Assembly: GCF_016411865.1 (NCBI RefSeq)
Contig: NZ_JAEKJA010000005.1
Coordinates: 124,001-188,000, forward strand
Length of the DNA: 64,000 nt
Direction of reading: 5' to 3'
Origin: Acuticoccus mangrovi
GTDB taxonomy: Bacteria > Pseudomonadota > Alphaproteobacteria > Rhizobiales > Amorphaceae
Numbering within the stretch: the stretch's first letter is position 1; every line of letters begins with the position of its first letter. The position numbers and the translations under genes were made by a program. The notes under the pieces are model-generated. The model did no database searches. It was not told the DNA's origin and saw nothing but the letters and a program-made list of their open reading frames with translations. This document shows, in pieces, positions 53,771 through 62,237 of this stretch.

Positions 53771-54238
53771 ATGGCCAAGTCCATGGTGATCGCCGCGCTC
53801 ATGCTGCCGCTGGCCGGGCCGGCGGTGGCGCAGACCTTCGACGGACGGTTTCAGATCGAGCCGGTCCACAACGGGGCGCTGCGGCTCGATCGCGACAGCG
53901 GCGCCATCGAGCTCTGCACCAGCGTGGAGGATGCGAAGGCGGATGGCTGGAGCTGCGAGGAGGTGGTCGCGCCGAACCTCGAGCCGGCCGACGCGAGCCG
54001 GGCGCTCGCGGCCGAGAACCGCCAGCTGAAGCGCCGGGTCGTGGCGCTGGAGCGGCGCCTCAAGACCATCGCGGCGCTCGCCACCGACGGGCTTCCGGCG
54101 AGCGAGAGGGCCGCCGAAACGACGTTCAGCGAGGACGCGCGCCGGGGGATCGACCAGGCCGTGGACGTCACCGGATACGCGCTGAAGCGCTTCTCCGATC
54201 TCTACCGCTCGCTCCAGGGAGACGAAGAGAGCCAGTGA
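53771..54238 (+). CDS. Secreted protein of unknown function with coiled-coil segment
   Basis: A 155-residue exported protein. Signal peptide AKSMVIAALMLPLAGPAVAQ; then a short region with two cysteines (IELCTSVEDAKADGWSCEEV) and a coiled-coil-like stretch (ALAAENRQLKRRVVALERRLKTI). I do not recognise a family. It sits between degP and the YjbQ gene, overlapping the latter by four bases, so it may share an envelope role. The ATG at 53771 is six bases after GGGGAGG; a GTG three bases earlier is too close. Confidence 0.75.
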   Translation: MAKSMVIAALMLPLAGPAVAQTFDGRFQIEPVHNGALRLDRDSGAIELCTSVEDAKADGWSCEEVVAPNLEPADASRALAAENRQLKRRVVALERRLKTIAALATDGLPASERAAETTFSEDARRGIDQAVDVTGYALKRFSDLYRSLQGDEESQ

Positions 54239-54699
54239 ACCTCCCCTCGATCGCCGTCGAGACCACGGGCGGGAGCGCGGTCACGCGGATCGTGCATGGC
54301 CGCATCCTGGTGCGCACGACGGGGCAGGGCTTCGTCGACCTCAGCGAGGCGTTTCGCCGTTTTCTTGCCGAGAACCGCGTCCAGCACGGGCTCGCGACGC
54401 TGTTCGTGACCCATACGACGTGCTCGCTGACGGTTCAGGAGAACGCCGACGACGACGTGCAGCTCGATCTTCTGACGAGTCTCGACAAGCTCGCGCCCGA
54501 AGCGGCGGACTATCGCCATCACCTCGAGGGCGCCGACGACATGCCTGGCCACATCAAGGCGATGCTGTCCGACACGTCGGTAACGGTGCCGGTGGCCGAC
54601 GGGCGTGCCCAGCTCGGCATCTGGCAGGCGATCTATCTGATCGAGCACCGCGCGCGCGGGCGGGAGCGGACGGTGGCGCTCACCTTCATCGGCACCTGA
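54235..54699 (+). CDS. YjbQ/UPF0047-family protein
   Basis: A 154-residue protein with the family's signature segments: GFVDLSEAFRRFLAEN, GLATLFVTHTTCSLTVQENADDDV, HLEGADDMPGHIKAML and LGIWQAIYLIEHRARGRERTVALTFIG. The HxxC-type THTTCS and the later His residues could bind metal. The family has reported weak thiamine-phosphate synthase activity, but its main role is not settled. The GTG start overlaps the previous stop by four bases. Confidence 0.9.
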   Translation: MNLPSIAVETTGGSAVTRIVHGRILVRTTGQGFVDLSEAFRRFLAENRVQHGLATLFVTHTTCSLTVQENADDDVQLDLLTSLDKLAPEAADYRHHLEGADDMPGHIKAMLSDTSVTVPVADGRAQLGIWQAIYLIEHRARGRERTVALTFIGT

Positions 54700-54839
54700 T
54701 CCGCCCGCACCCGGTTCGTCGGTACCTGGTTCGCCGGTAGCGGTAAGACGTTGGCCGTCCGCCTCAACCATGGCGGAAAAACGGTTTTTGACCCAATCAA
54801 AGCGTGCTACCCTGTGGTTGTGTCGGTAGTGTTTAATCT

Positions 54840-55067
54840 ATGTATGATTGGAAGTGGGCCATGCATGGATCGGCCACGGATTTGGCGATGGATCAGGAGA
54901 CCTCGGCGTTGAGGGACGATACGCCCGGCGACGCTGCGATCGATGTCGCGCTCGCCGTCGATCGCGAGCTCGAGGCCGCGATCGAATACAAGATCGCCAT
55001 ATGCGGGTTGGGCGGTGTCGAAACCATCCTCGATTTCGTCAACTCGGCGATCCGCCGCCGCATGTAG
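54840..55067 (+). CDS. Small protein of unknown function
   Basis: A 75-residue acidic ORF ending ICGLGGVETILDFVNSAIRRRM. I recognise no family. The first ATG at 54840 is used; inner ATGs at 54861 and 54888 are possible. Upstream is a less G+C-rich stretch with TTGACC at 54788, which could be a -35 box. Codon usage looks like that of neighbouring genes, but evidence that it is expressed is weak. Confidence 0.45.
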   Translation: MYDWKWAMHGSATDLAMDQETSALRDDTPGDAAIDVALAVDRELEAAIEYKIAICGLGGVETILDFVNSAIRRRM

Positions 55068-55111
55068 CGCGCCGGCCCTCCGGTGTCCTCGGCGACGCCG
55101 GCAATTTCCAG

Positions 55112-56320
55112 TCAGATCAAGCCTTCACCGCGGAGCGAGACGTAGCCGTCGCCGCCGATGATGAGGTGGTCGTGCACGGTCACGCCGAGCGGAGTGCCCG
55201 CGTCGATGATGCGCGCCGTCATCGCCACGTCGGCCCGCGACGGCGTCGGGTCCCCCGAGGGGTGGTTGTGGACGAGCACGATGGCGCTCGCGCCGTGCTC
55301 CAGCGCCCGCTTCATCACCTCGCGCGGATAGACCGGGGTGTGGTCCACCGTTCCCGTCTGCGAGCACTCGGTGGCGAGGAAGCGGTTCTTCTTGTCGAGG
55401 TAGAGGACGTGGAATTCCTCCCGCGCGGCGGTGCGCAGGCGGGCGCGGTAGTAGTCGGCGACCGCGTCGGTGGAGCTCAGCGTCTCGCGTGTCGTGAGGG
55501 CGGCGTGGGCGAAGCGTTCGGCGGCCGCCCGCACCATGCGGAAGTCGGAGGCCACCTTGTCGCCCACCCCTTCGATCTCCCTGAGGCGGGAGGCGGGGGC
55601 GGCGAGGGTTGCGGCGAACGATCCGAAGGTCGCGATCATCGCGTGCGCCATGGGCTTGGTGTCGCGCCGCGGCACGGAGCGGAAGAGGAGGAGCTCCAGG
55701 AGCTCGTAGTCGGCGAGCGTCTCGCCGCGATCGAACCGCGCCCTCAGCCGCTCGCGGTGCCCGTCCGTGACCTTCGCCGTCGGCCGCTGTCTCGTGCGCG
55801 GGGCGGGGCCGAAGAGGCCCTGCTCTTCGGCCGCGAGGGCGGGTTGGGGCGACGCCGCCTCGCCGACCGCGTCGCCCGGCGGTGCCGTCGACACCGGCGC
55901 TGGCGTCGAGGCCGGCGCTGACGTCGAAGTCGGCGTTCGCCGATGCGTGCGGCGGCCGCTATGGCTCCGGCCCGGGGACGGATCGAACAACGGGCCGGCC
56001 GGCGGCTGGGGGGCGCGACGGCGGGCCGTGCGGCGAGGAGCCGGCGCGTCGCGATGGTCCGCGGAAGGATCGTCCGACGCCGCGGGGGGAGGGGAGTGCG
56101 TGGGCGACCCGCGCGCCGCGTCGGCGGTGCCCGCCGAGGCGGTTCCGGCCGCCTGTGAGCACGGCGCCCCGCGGTGCTTGGAGCCGCTGCGCCCGCGTTC
56201 GGCGGACGCAGCCTCGGACGTGGCCGGGGCGGCGGGCGGCATCCGGCCATTCTCGGGCGCGTGCCCCCGCGCGCCGGCCGCCAATCGCAACGCGTCCAGA
56301 ACGTCCTTCTCGACCGTCAT
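55112..56320 (-). CDS. radC: RadC-family protein with long disordered N-terminal extension
   Basis: A 402-residue protein, well above the usual 220-250. The C-terminal 225 residues are RadC: HRERLRARF, YELLELLLFRSVPRRDTKP, a helix-hairpin-helix (LREIEGVGDKVASDF), and a JAB/MPN domain with VLVHNHPSGDPTPSRAD (the HxHPSGxxxxSxxD metal site). The preceding 170 residues are rich in Pro, Ala, Arg, Ser and Thr. RadC is now thought not to be a classical repair enzyme; its function is open. The ATG at 56320 is chosen (MTVEKDVLDALRL); the frame runs on to 56563 without clear homology. Confidence 0.9.
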   Translation of the reverse strand: MTVEKDVLDALRLAAGARGHAPENGRMPPAAPATSEAASAERGRSGSKHRGAPCSQAAGTASAGTADAARGSPTHSPPPAASDDPSADHRDAPAPRRTARRRAPQPPAGPLFDPSPGRSHSGRRTHRRTPTSTSAPASTPAPVSTAPPGDAVGEAASPQPALAAEEQGLFGPAPRTRQRPTAKVTDGHRERLRARFDRGETLADYELLELLLFRSVPRRDTKPMAHAMIATFGSFAATLAAPASRLREIEGVGDKVASDFRMVRAAAERFAHAALTTRETLSSTDAVADYYRARLRTAAREEFHVLYLDKKNRFLATECSQTGTVDHTPVYPREVMKRALEHGASAIVLVHNHPSGDPTPSRADVAMTARIIDAGTPLGVTVHDHLIIGGDGYVSLRGEGLI

Positions 56321-56517
56321 CGCATCCCCCGAGCCTAGCGGAAGGATTGCGGGATACGCGTCGAATTGCAATCTAAAATTTAGATCGTTGATGTCGCGAG
56401 CGATCGCCGGAGAGGCTCCCGGCCTCGAGAGGGGGGGGGCCGCCGCCGCTTCGCCGGTACCCGACCGACGGCGCGCGTGCCGCCCTCCGGCCGCGCCGCT
56501 CGCCGGGTCGGCGAGCG

Positions 56518-57333
56518 CTACTCTTGCGGCACCATATAGGGCGATGCGGTGAACACCTCGCAACCGTCCTCGGTCACGCCGACGGAGTGCTCGTATTGGG
56601 CCGAGAGGGAGCGGTCGCGGGTGACGGCCGTCCAGCCGTCGGACAGCACCTTCACATGCGGGCGGCCGAGGTTCACCATCGGCTCGATGGTGAAGATCAT
56701 GCCCGGTTGCAGCCGCACGCCGTCGCCGGGGCGGCCGTAGTGCAGGATGTTGGGCATGTCGTGGAACACCCGCCCCACGCCGTGGCCGCAGAATTCGCGG
56801 ACCACGGAGCAGCGCTCACCCTCCACGTAGGTCTGGATCGCGGCGCCGATGTCGCCGGTGGTGGCGCCTGGCTTCACCACCTTCACGCCGATGTCGAGGG
56901 CCTTCAGCGTGACGTTGAGCAGGCGTTCGGCGGCCCGGCGGATCTGGCCCACGCGGTACATCCGGCTCGAGTCGCCGTGCCACCCGTCGAGGACGAAGGT
57001 CACGTCGACGTTGAGCACGTCGCCTTCCTTCAGTGCCTTCTGCGAGGGGATGCCGTGGCACACCACGTGGTTCACCGACGTGCACGTCGCATGGCGGTAG
57101 CCGCGGTAGTAGATGGTCGCCGGCAGCACGTTGTGGCGCTCGGCGAAGGCCATCACGAAGTCGTCGATCGCCTTTGTGGTGGTGCCAGGCTCCACGAGTG
57201 TCTCGAGCTCGTCGAGACACTTGGCGGCGAGGCCGCCGGCCTGTCGCATCGCTACAAAGGCGTCCGGGCCGTACAGCCGCACCTGACCCGTGTTGCGGGT
57301 GGGCGCAGCGTCCGCATCGATGAATTCAACCAT
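56518..57333 (-). CDS. map: Methionine aminopeptidase type I
   Basis: A 271-residue MetAP. Metal ligands are visible: D in LNVDVTFVLDGWHGDSSR (two Asp), H in REFCGHGVGRVFH, E in FTIEPMVNLG, and E in SAQYEHSVGV; the substrate His lies in HVVCHGIPS. It removes the initiator methionine from nascent proteins. ATG at 57333. It is downstream of sfsA on the same strand with about 200 bp between. Confidence 0.97.
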   Translation of the reverse strand: MVEFIDADAAPTRNTGQVRLYGPDAFVAMRQAGGLAAKCLDELETLVEPGTTTKAIDDFVMAFAERHNVLPATIYYRGYRHATCTSVNHVVCHGIPSQKALKEGDVLNVDVTFVLDGWHGDSSRMYRVGQIRRAAERLLNVTLKALDIGVKVVKPGATTGDIGAAIQTYVEGERCSVVREFCGHGVGRVFHDMPNILHYGRPGDGVRLQPGMIFTIEPMVNLGRPHVKVLSDGWTAVTRDRSLSAQYEHSVGVTEDGCEVFTASPYMVPQE

Positions 57334-57433
57334 GGGTGATGTCGCTCCTCACCCGTCCTATGTCGGAAATCTGACGCGCCGTGGCAAGATCTAACGGTGT
57401 CGCCCCGACCAGCTCGGCGGCATGGCCGAGCTG

Positions 57434-57461
57434 GGGGTTCGATCCAAACGGATCGAACCCC
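57434..57461. repeat. Perfect 12-bp inverted repeat between sfsA and map
   Basis: GGGGTTCGATCC - AAAC - GGATCGAACCCC is a perfect hairpin of 12 bp with a 4-nt loop. It lies after the sfsA stop and before the map start. No T run follows on either strand, so it is not a standard terminator; attenuation or an mRNA-stabilising end are possible. Confidence 0.8.
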
Positions 57462-57531
57462 TCGGTTCCCCGTCGAGTGGATCGACCTGTCGAGCCATTC
57501 GAGCTGCTAAACCGCAGCCCGCCGGCGTCCA

Positions 57532-58263
57532 CTAGGCGGCGGCGCTCGCGGCGGTCGGCAGGTCCATGATGGGAATGAGGCCGTCGGCCGTGATGCCGTC
57601 GCCGTCGAGCCGGCAGCGCAGCGCCGCCATCTCCACGCCGGCGGCGACGGCCCGGTCGAAGGCGGCGCCGTAGGCGGGGTCGATGTGCCGGGCGAGGCGA
57701 AAGTGGTCGACGTCGTGGCGTTGGATAAGGAACACCATCAGCGCCCGGTCGCCGGCGCGGACCACGTCGGCGAGGGCGTCGAGATGCTTGGCACCGCGCG
57801 CCGTCACGCAGTCGGGGAAGGAGGCTTCGCCCGGCCGCTCCACGAGGTGGACGTTCTTGATCTCCACATAAGTGCGGCCGCCGTCCTCGGCGGTGACGAG
57901 AAGGTCGATGCGCTCGGCTCGGCCGTATCGCACCTCCGGGCGCACCTCGCCCGTGGCGGGGAAGGGGGGAAGGCCCGCCCGCGCCATCGCCGCGGCGATG
58001 CGGTTCGGGTTCTGCGTGTTGACGCCCACCCACACTCCGCCGCAGTCCACCGCCTCGAGGGTGTGGGCATAGCGCCGCTTGGGATTGTCGGAGACCGACA
58101 GGAGCACACGATGGCCGGCCCCGCCGATGCCGGTCATCGCGCCCGTGTTGGGGCAGTGGGCGGTGACGGCGCTGCCGTCCGGTAGCACGACGTCGAGCAT
58201 GAAGCGCTTGCGCCGTTCCACCCACGTCGCCTCGATGAGGGGGCCGAAGGAATGCGTGATCAT
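57532..58263 (-). CDS. sfsA: SfsA-family DNA/RNA nuclease-like protein
   Basis: A 243-residue SfsA (E. coli 234). RRKRFMLDVVLPDGSAVTAHCPNTGAM, YAHTLEAVDCGGVWVGVNTQNPN, RIDLLVTAEDGGRTYVEIKNVHLV and FPDCVTARGAKHL are the family blocks; the D...ExK arrangement (RIDLL ... VEIKN) is nuclease-like. It was named for sugar fermentation stimulation and its cellular role is unclear. The ATG at 58263 gives MITHSFGPLIEATW. Confidence 0.95.
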   Translation of the reverse strand: MITHSFGPLIEATWVERRKRFMLDVVLPDGSAVTAHCPNTGAMTGIGGAGHRVLLSVSDNPKRRYAHTLEAVDCGGVWVGVNTQNPNRIAAAMARAGLPPFPATGEVRPEVRYGRAERIDLLVTAEDGGRTYVEIKNVHLVERPGEASFPDCVTARGAKHLDALADVVRAGDRALMVFLIQRHDVDHFRLARHIDPAYGAAFDRAVAAGVEMAALRCRLDGDGITADGLIPIMDLPTAASAAA

Positions 58264-58361
58264 CCCGCAAGGATGGCCCGACGAGCGCGAGAGCGGAAGC
58301 CGGCGGCGCGCGGCGCGCACAGCTTTTCGCCCGTGCCCGTCGCCCGTGCCCGGCGCCGCGC

Positions 58362-58394
58362 CAAAAGAAAAACGGCGGGGGTGGCCCGCCGTTT
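58362..58394 (-). terminator. Intrinsic terminator of rpsB
   Basis: On the minus strand, 61 bp after the rpsB stop, AACGGCGGG and CCCGCCGTT form a 9-bp stem around CCACC, followed by TTTCTTTT. This is a strong rho-independent terminator and shows that rpsB is a one-gene transcript. Confidence 0.9.
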
Positions 58395-58454
58395 CGAAAG
58401 GGTGGCGTGCCGACCGCGGGGCGGCCGGCGGCGCGAGATTGCCCGAGGCGAGCC

Positions 58455-59312
58455 TCAGGCGGACTGGGTCACTTCCTCGGCCTCGACGTCGCCCGGCGTC
58501 GGCTCCATCAGAGCCTCGCTGGAGACGGGCTCCTCGGCGGGAGCCTCCTCCGTGCTCTCCTCGTCGAGGACGGGTTCCAGGGCGAGCTCTTCGGCCTCGC
58601 CGAGATCGTAGCCGGAATCACCCTGCGAGCGCAGCAGGCCGTCGAGCGCGGCACGCGAGATCAGGTCGCAATAGAGGGTGATCGCGCGGGCCGCGTCGTC
58701 GTTGCCCGGGATCGGGAAGGTGATCCCCTCGGGGTCGCAGTTGGTGTCGAGGATCGCCACGATGGGGATGTTGAGGCGGCGTGCTTCCTGGATCGCGATC
58801 GCCTCGCGATTGGTGTCGATCACGAACACGATGTCCGGAACGCCGCCCATCGACTTGATGCCGCCGAGGTTGCGCTCGAGCTTCTCACGCTCGCGGTCGA
58901 GGTTGAGCCGCTCCTTCTTGGTGAGGCCCGCCGCCTCGCCCGACATCATCTCCTCGAGGCCGTTGAGGCGCTTGATCGACTGGGAGATGGTCTTCCAGTT
59001 GGTCAGCATGCCGCCGAGCCAGCGGGCGTTGACGTAGTATTGCGCGCACTCGGTGGCGGAGTGGGCCACGGCCTCCTGGGCCTGACGCTTGGTGCCGACC
59101 ATCAGCAGACGGCCGCCCTTGGCGACGGTGTCGGACACCGCCTTCAGCGCCTGGTGGAGGAGGGGCACGGTCTGCGCCAGGTCGATGATGTGGACGTTGT
59201 TGCGCGCGCCGAAAATGTAGTCCTGCATCTTCGGGTTCCAGCGGTGCGTCTGGTGGCCGAAGTGCACGCCAGCTTCGAGGAGCTGACGCATCGTGAAATC
59301 GGGAAGGGCCAT
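58455..59312 (-). CDS. rpsB: 30S ribosomal protein S2
   Basis: A 285-residue S2. [50 protein letters not shown] and [25 protein letters not shown] are standard; about 50 C-terminal residues are an acidic Glu/Pro/Ala-rich tail, often seen in alphaproteobacteria. The ATG at 59312 is the usual start. In most bacteria rpsB is the first gene of rpsB-tsf; here it has its own terminator and points away from tsf, which begins 2.9 kb off on the other strand. Confidence 0.98.
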   Translation of the reverse strand: MALPDFTMRQLLEAGVHFGHQTHRWNPKMQDYIFGARNNVHIIDLAQTVPLLHQALKAVSDTVAKGGRLLMVGTKRQAQEAVAHSATECAQYYVNARWLGGMLTNWKTISQSIKRLNGLEEMMSGEAAGLTKKERLNLDREREKLERNLGGIKSMGGVPDIVFVIDTNREAIAIQEARRLNIPIVAILDTNCDPEGITFPIPGNDDAARAITLYCDLISRAALDGLLRSQGDSGYDLGEAEELALEPVLDEESTEEAPAEEPVSSEALMEPTPGDVEAEEVTQSA

Positions 59313-59573
59313 GTCTATCCTATCCGGTTGAGCCGCCACGAGCCTTGCCCTGCTGGGCACCAGAAGTTGAACTGCTCGTGTGAGAGATGGCGCGCATATA
59401 CGTCAGACGCCGGCCGCGCGCAACCTCTCGTGCCGATCGCCGCGCAGGCTCGGAAATCGGCCGCGTTTTCCGGGGGCGGTGCCGGCCTCGCGGTTGCGCG
59501 CTTCGGCGGCGCTACCGTAGGCTGCATCGCCGGCACGCGGCCCCGCGTGCGCTGACGGAGGCCGACCCGACCG

Positions 59574-60179
59574 ATGAGCCAGATCGACCGACTCTTCCAG
59601 CGCAACAAGTTCTGGTCCGATCGGATCAAGGAGATCAACCCGGAATATTTCGAGCGTCTGTCCCAGCTTCAGACCCCGGAATTCCTCTGGATCGGGTGCG
59701 CCGACAGCCGCGTTCCGGCGAACCAGATCATCGACCTGCCGCCGGGCGAGGTGTTCGTCCACCGCAACATCGCCAACGTGGTGGTGCCCTCCGATCTCAA
59801 CTGCCTGTCGGTGCTGCAATACGCCGTCGAGGTGCTGAAGGTGCGGCGCATCCTGTTGTGCGGCCACCTCGGCTGCGGCGGCATCCGGGCGGCCTTGTCC
59901 GACGAGGACCACGGTCTCATCGACAACTGGCTGAACCACATCCGCCTCGTCCACCGCCTCCACGCCGACGAGCTCGATGCGCTCGACGGCGAGGCGAAGG
60001 TGGACCGGCTGTGCGAGCTCAACGTGGTGGAGCAGGTGAAGAACGTCGCCGCCACCACCATCGTGCGCAACGCCTGGAAGCGGGGGCAGGAGCTGTCGAT
60101 CCACGGCGTGGTCTACAGCCTGAAGGACGGCATCCTGCGCGAGCTCCTCACCCGCGACGCCGACATGCCGAACGGTTGA
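59574..60179 (+). CDS. Beta-class carbonic anhydrase (first copy)
   Basis: A 201-residue beta carbonic anhydrase that interconverts CO2 and bicarbonate. The zinc ligands and Asp-Arg dyad fall at E. coli Can positions: C42, D44 and R46 in GCADSRVP, H98 and C101 in CGHLGCGG. The VHRNIANVV segment is conserved. It diverges from rpsB across about 260 bp and is followed six bases later by the bestrophin gene. The paralogue at 61363 is closely similar. Confidence 0.95.
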   Translation: MSQIDRLFQRNKFWSDRIKEINPEYFERLSQLQTPEFLWIGCADSRVPANQIIDLPPGEVFVHRNIANVVVPSDLNCLSVLQYAVEVLKVRRILLCGHLGCGGIRAALSDEDHGLIDNWLNHIRLVHRLHADELDALDGEAKVDRLCELNVVEQVKNVAATTIVRNAWKRGQELSIHGVVYSLKDGILRELLTRDADMPNG

Positions 60180-60185
60180 GGCGCC

Positions 60186-61214
60186 ATGTACGTTCGCGAA
60201 CGGATCGATCTGCGCCACATCTTCCGCGATTCCTGGCGCGTGATGGTGATTTCGGCGCTGTGGGCGCTGGTGGTGGTGGCGATCTATGACGTCGGAGGTG
60301 TCCGCTTCATCGGCATTCCCATCGCGCCGGTGACGACGATCGGCATCGTCGTGTCGCTCTATCTCGGCTTCAAGAGCAACTCGGCCTACAACCGCTGGTG
60401 GGAGGCGCGCACCATCTGGGGCGCGATCGTCAACGACAGCCGTATCTGGGCGAACCACTCGCTGACGCTGGTGACGGACGTGCCGGGGGCAGACGCGCGG
60501 CAGGCCGCCCATACGCTGATCTACCGCCATCTCGCCTTCGTCAACGCGCTGGCCTTTCAGCTGCGCAAGAACTCGCGGCTGAAGCCCGCCCAGAAGCAGC
60601 ACGTCTTCGACCGCCGGCTGCAGGACGTCAGCGCCTTCGACACGTCGACACGCGAGTGCTACCGGCGCTACCTCTCGGCGGAGGAGGCGGACGACCTCAA
60701 CCGCTACGCCAATCCCGCCGTCCACATCGTGCGCAAGCAGGGCGCCCACCTGCAGCGCCTCCTGCGCGACGGCGCGATCGACGACAACCGCATCGTGCAG
60801 ATGGCGGAGGTGCTCGGCCGCTTCTACGACAGCCAAGGGCGCTGCGAGCGGATCAAGAACGCGCCGTTTCCGCGCCAGATCACCCATTTCGGGCGCATCT
60901 TCACCTACATCTTCATGGCGCTGATGCCGCTCGCCCTGATCGAGACCTTCGAGCGCACGCTGTCCGAGCATGATCTCACCCTGTTCGCGGCGCACGAATA
61001 TATGTTCGTGATGGTGCCGTTCAGCATGGTGATCTCGTGGCTCTTCTACCTCGTCGAGAAGATCAGCGAGAGCTGCGAGGACCCGTTCGAGTGGGGCACC
61101 ACCGACGTGCCGATCTCGGCGTTGACGCGCACCATCGAGATCGACCTCATGCAGATGCTCGACGAGCCCGACGTTCCGCAGCAGCTGCAGCCGATCGACG
61201 GGGTGCTCTACTGA
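60186..61214 (+). CDS. Bestrophin-family anion channel
   Basis: A 342-residue bestrophin/UPF0187 protein. Membrane segments VMVISALWALVVVAIYDVGG and PIAPVTTIGIVVSLYLGFKSNSAYNRWWEAR (split by charged residues) include the SNSAYNRWWEAR box; later VPFSMVISWLFYLVEKISESCEDPFEWG-type sequence gives the acidic cluster. Bestrophins form pentameric chloride/bicarbonate channels; bacterial ones can pass cations. Lying between two carbonic anhydrase genes, it most likely moves bicarbonate (inference). Confidence 0.92.
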   Translation: MYVRERIDLRHIFRDSWRVMVISALWALVVVAIYDVGGVRFIGIPIAPVTTIGIVVSLYLGFKSNSAYNRWWEARTIWGAIVNDSRIWANHSLTLVTDVPGADARQAAHTLIYRHLAFVNALAFQLRKNSRLKPAQKQHVFDRRLQDVSAFDTSTRECYRRYLSAEEADDLNRYANPAVHIVRKQGAHLQRLLRDGAIDDNRIVQMAEVLGRFYDSQGRCERIKNAPFPRQITHFGRIFTYIFMALMPLALIETFERTLSEHDLTLFAAHEYMFVMVPFSMVISWLFYLVEKISESCEDPFEWGTTDVPISALTRTIEIDLMQMLDEPDVPQQLQPIDGVLY

Positions 61215-61362
61215 GCCGTCCTCACGCAGATGCAGGGCAGCCGTGCGCGGCCTCGGCGATTGCCGCGTCGGGTCGCCCGCTCTAGGTCACGACCATGCAA
61301 AGTTGAGGACCGTGGCGCCGCCCCCGGGTGTGCCGCCGCGCGTCCATGTCTACGGAACGACC

Positions 61363-61998
61363 ATGTGCCAGGATGATGATTGTGGGATCGACGATATTTT
61401 CGAGCGCAACCGGCAGTGGGCGGACCGCATCAAGGACGGCACGCCGGACTATTTCCTGAAGCTGTCGCAGCAGCAGGCGCCGGACTATTTCTGGATCGGC
61501 TGCTCGGACAGTCGCGTGCCGGCCAACCAGATCATGGATCTGCCGCCGGGCGAGGTGTTCGTCCACCGCAACATCGCCAACGTGGTGGTGCCGTCGGATC
61601 TCAACATGCTGTCGGTCCTCCAGTTCGCGGTGGAGGTGCTGCAGGTGAAGCACATCCTGATCACCGGCCACTACGGCTGCGGCGGCGTGCGCGCCGCGCT
61701 GTCGGGCGAGGACAACGGCCTCATCGACAACTGGCTGAACCATCTGCGCCTGGTGCACCGCCTCCACGCCGAAGAGATGGCGGGGCTCGAGGGCGAGGAG
61801 GCCGTCGACCGCCTGTGCGAGCTCAACGTGGTGGAGCAGGTGCGCAACATCATCAGCACCACGGTGGTGCGCAACGCCTGGGCGCGCGGGCAGAAGCTGT
61901 CGATCCACGGCGTCGTCTACGGGCTGAAGGACGGCATCCTGCGCCGCATCGTGACCCACAAGGACGTGCTGGACGATCCGCGCTATCCCGCGAGCTGA
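61363..61998 (+). CDS. Beta-class carbonic anhydrase (second copy)
   Basis: A 211-residue beta carbonic anhydrase, clearly paralogous to the one at 59574 over its whole length (NRQWADRIKDGTPDYFLKLSQQQ; GCSDSRVPANQIMDLPPGEV; GHYGCGGVRAALSGEDNGL). Zinc ligands C47, H103 and C106 and the D-R dyad are kept. The start is the ATG at 61363 (MCQDDDCGIDDIF); upstream in-frame sequence to 61243 shows no homology. It lies 148 bp after the bestrophin stop, so it may have its own promoter. Confidence 0.95.
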   Translation: MCQDDDCGIDDIFERNRQWADRIKDGTPDYFLKLSQQQAPDYFWIGCSDSRVPANQIMDLPPGEVFVHRNIANVVVPSDLNMLSVLQFAVEVLQVKHILITGHYGCGGVRAALSGEDNGLIDNWLNHLRLVHRLHAEEMAGLEGEEAVDRLCELNVVEQVRNIISTTVVRNAWARGQKLSIHGVVYGLKDGILRRIVTHKDVLDDPRYPAS

Positions 61999-62237
61999 GA
62001 CGGGGCAGGCCGAGGCGAAGTGGGACCCCGATGGCGCGCATGCGTGGTTTGCGTGACATCAGAGGTTTAAATCTCCCTCGCTTTGGCATATCTCCACGCC
62101 ATCGTGTGCGGTAGTTCAGCCGCCGGGCACCCCGCTCGGCGGCACGAACTGCTGTGCAGGGCTCGACAGCCGCCGCTCAATCGGTGAAGAGGGAGCGGCT
62201 TCATTGCGAATTTCAAAGCATCCGGGACAACAAGACA

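Noticed and set aside
58263..58320. Upstream extension of sfsA by 19 residues
   Set aside because: The extension is Arg/Ala-rich and unlike the family; MITHSFGPLIEATW at 58263 fits the normal start.
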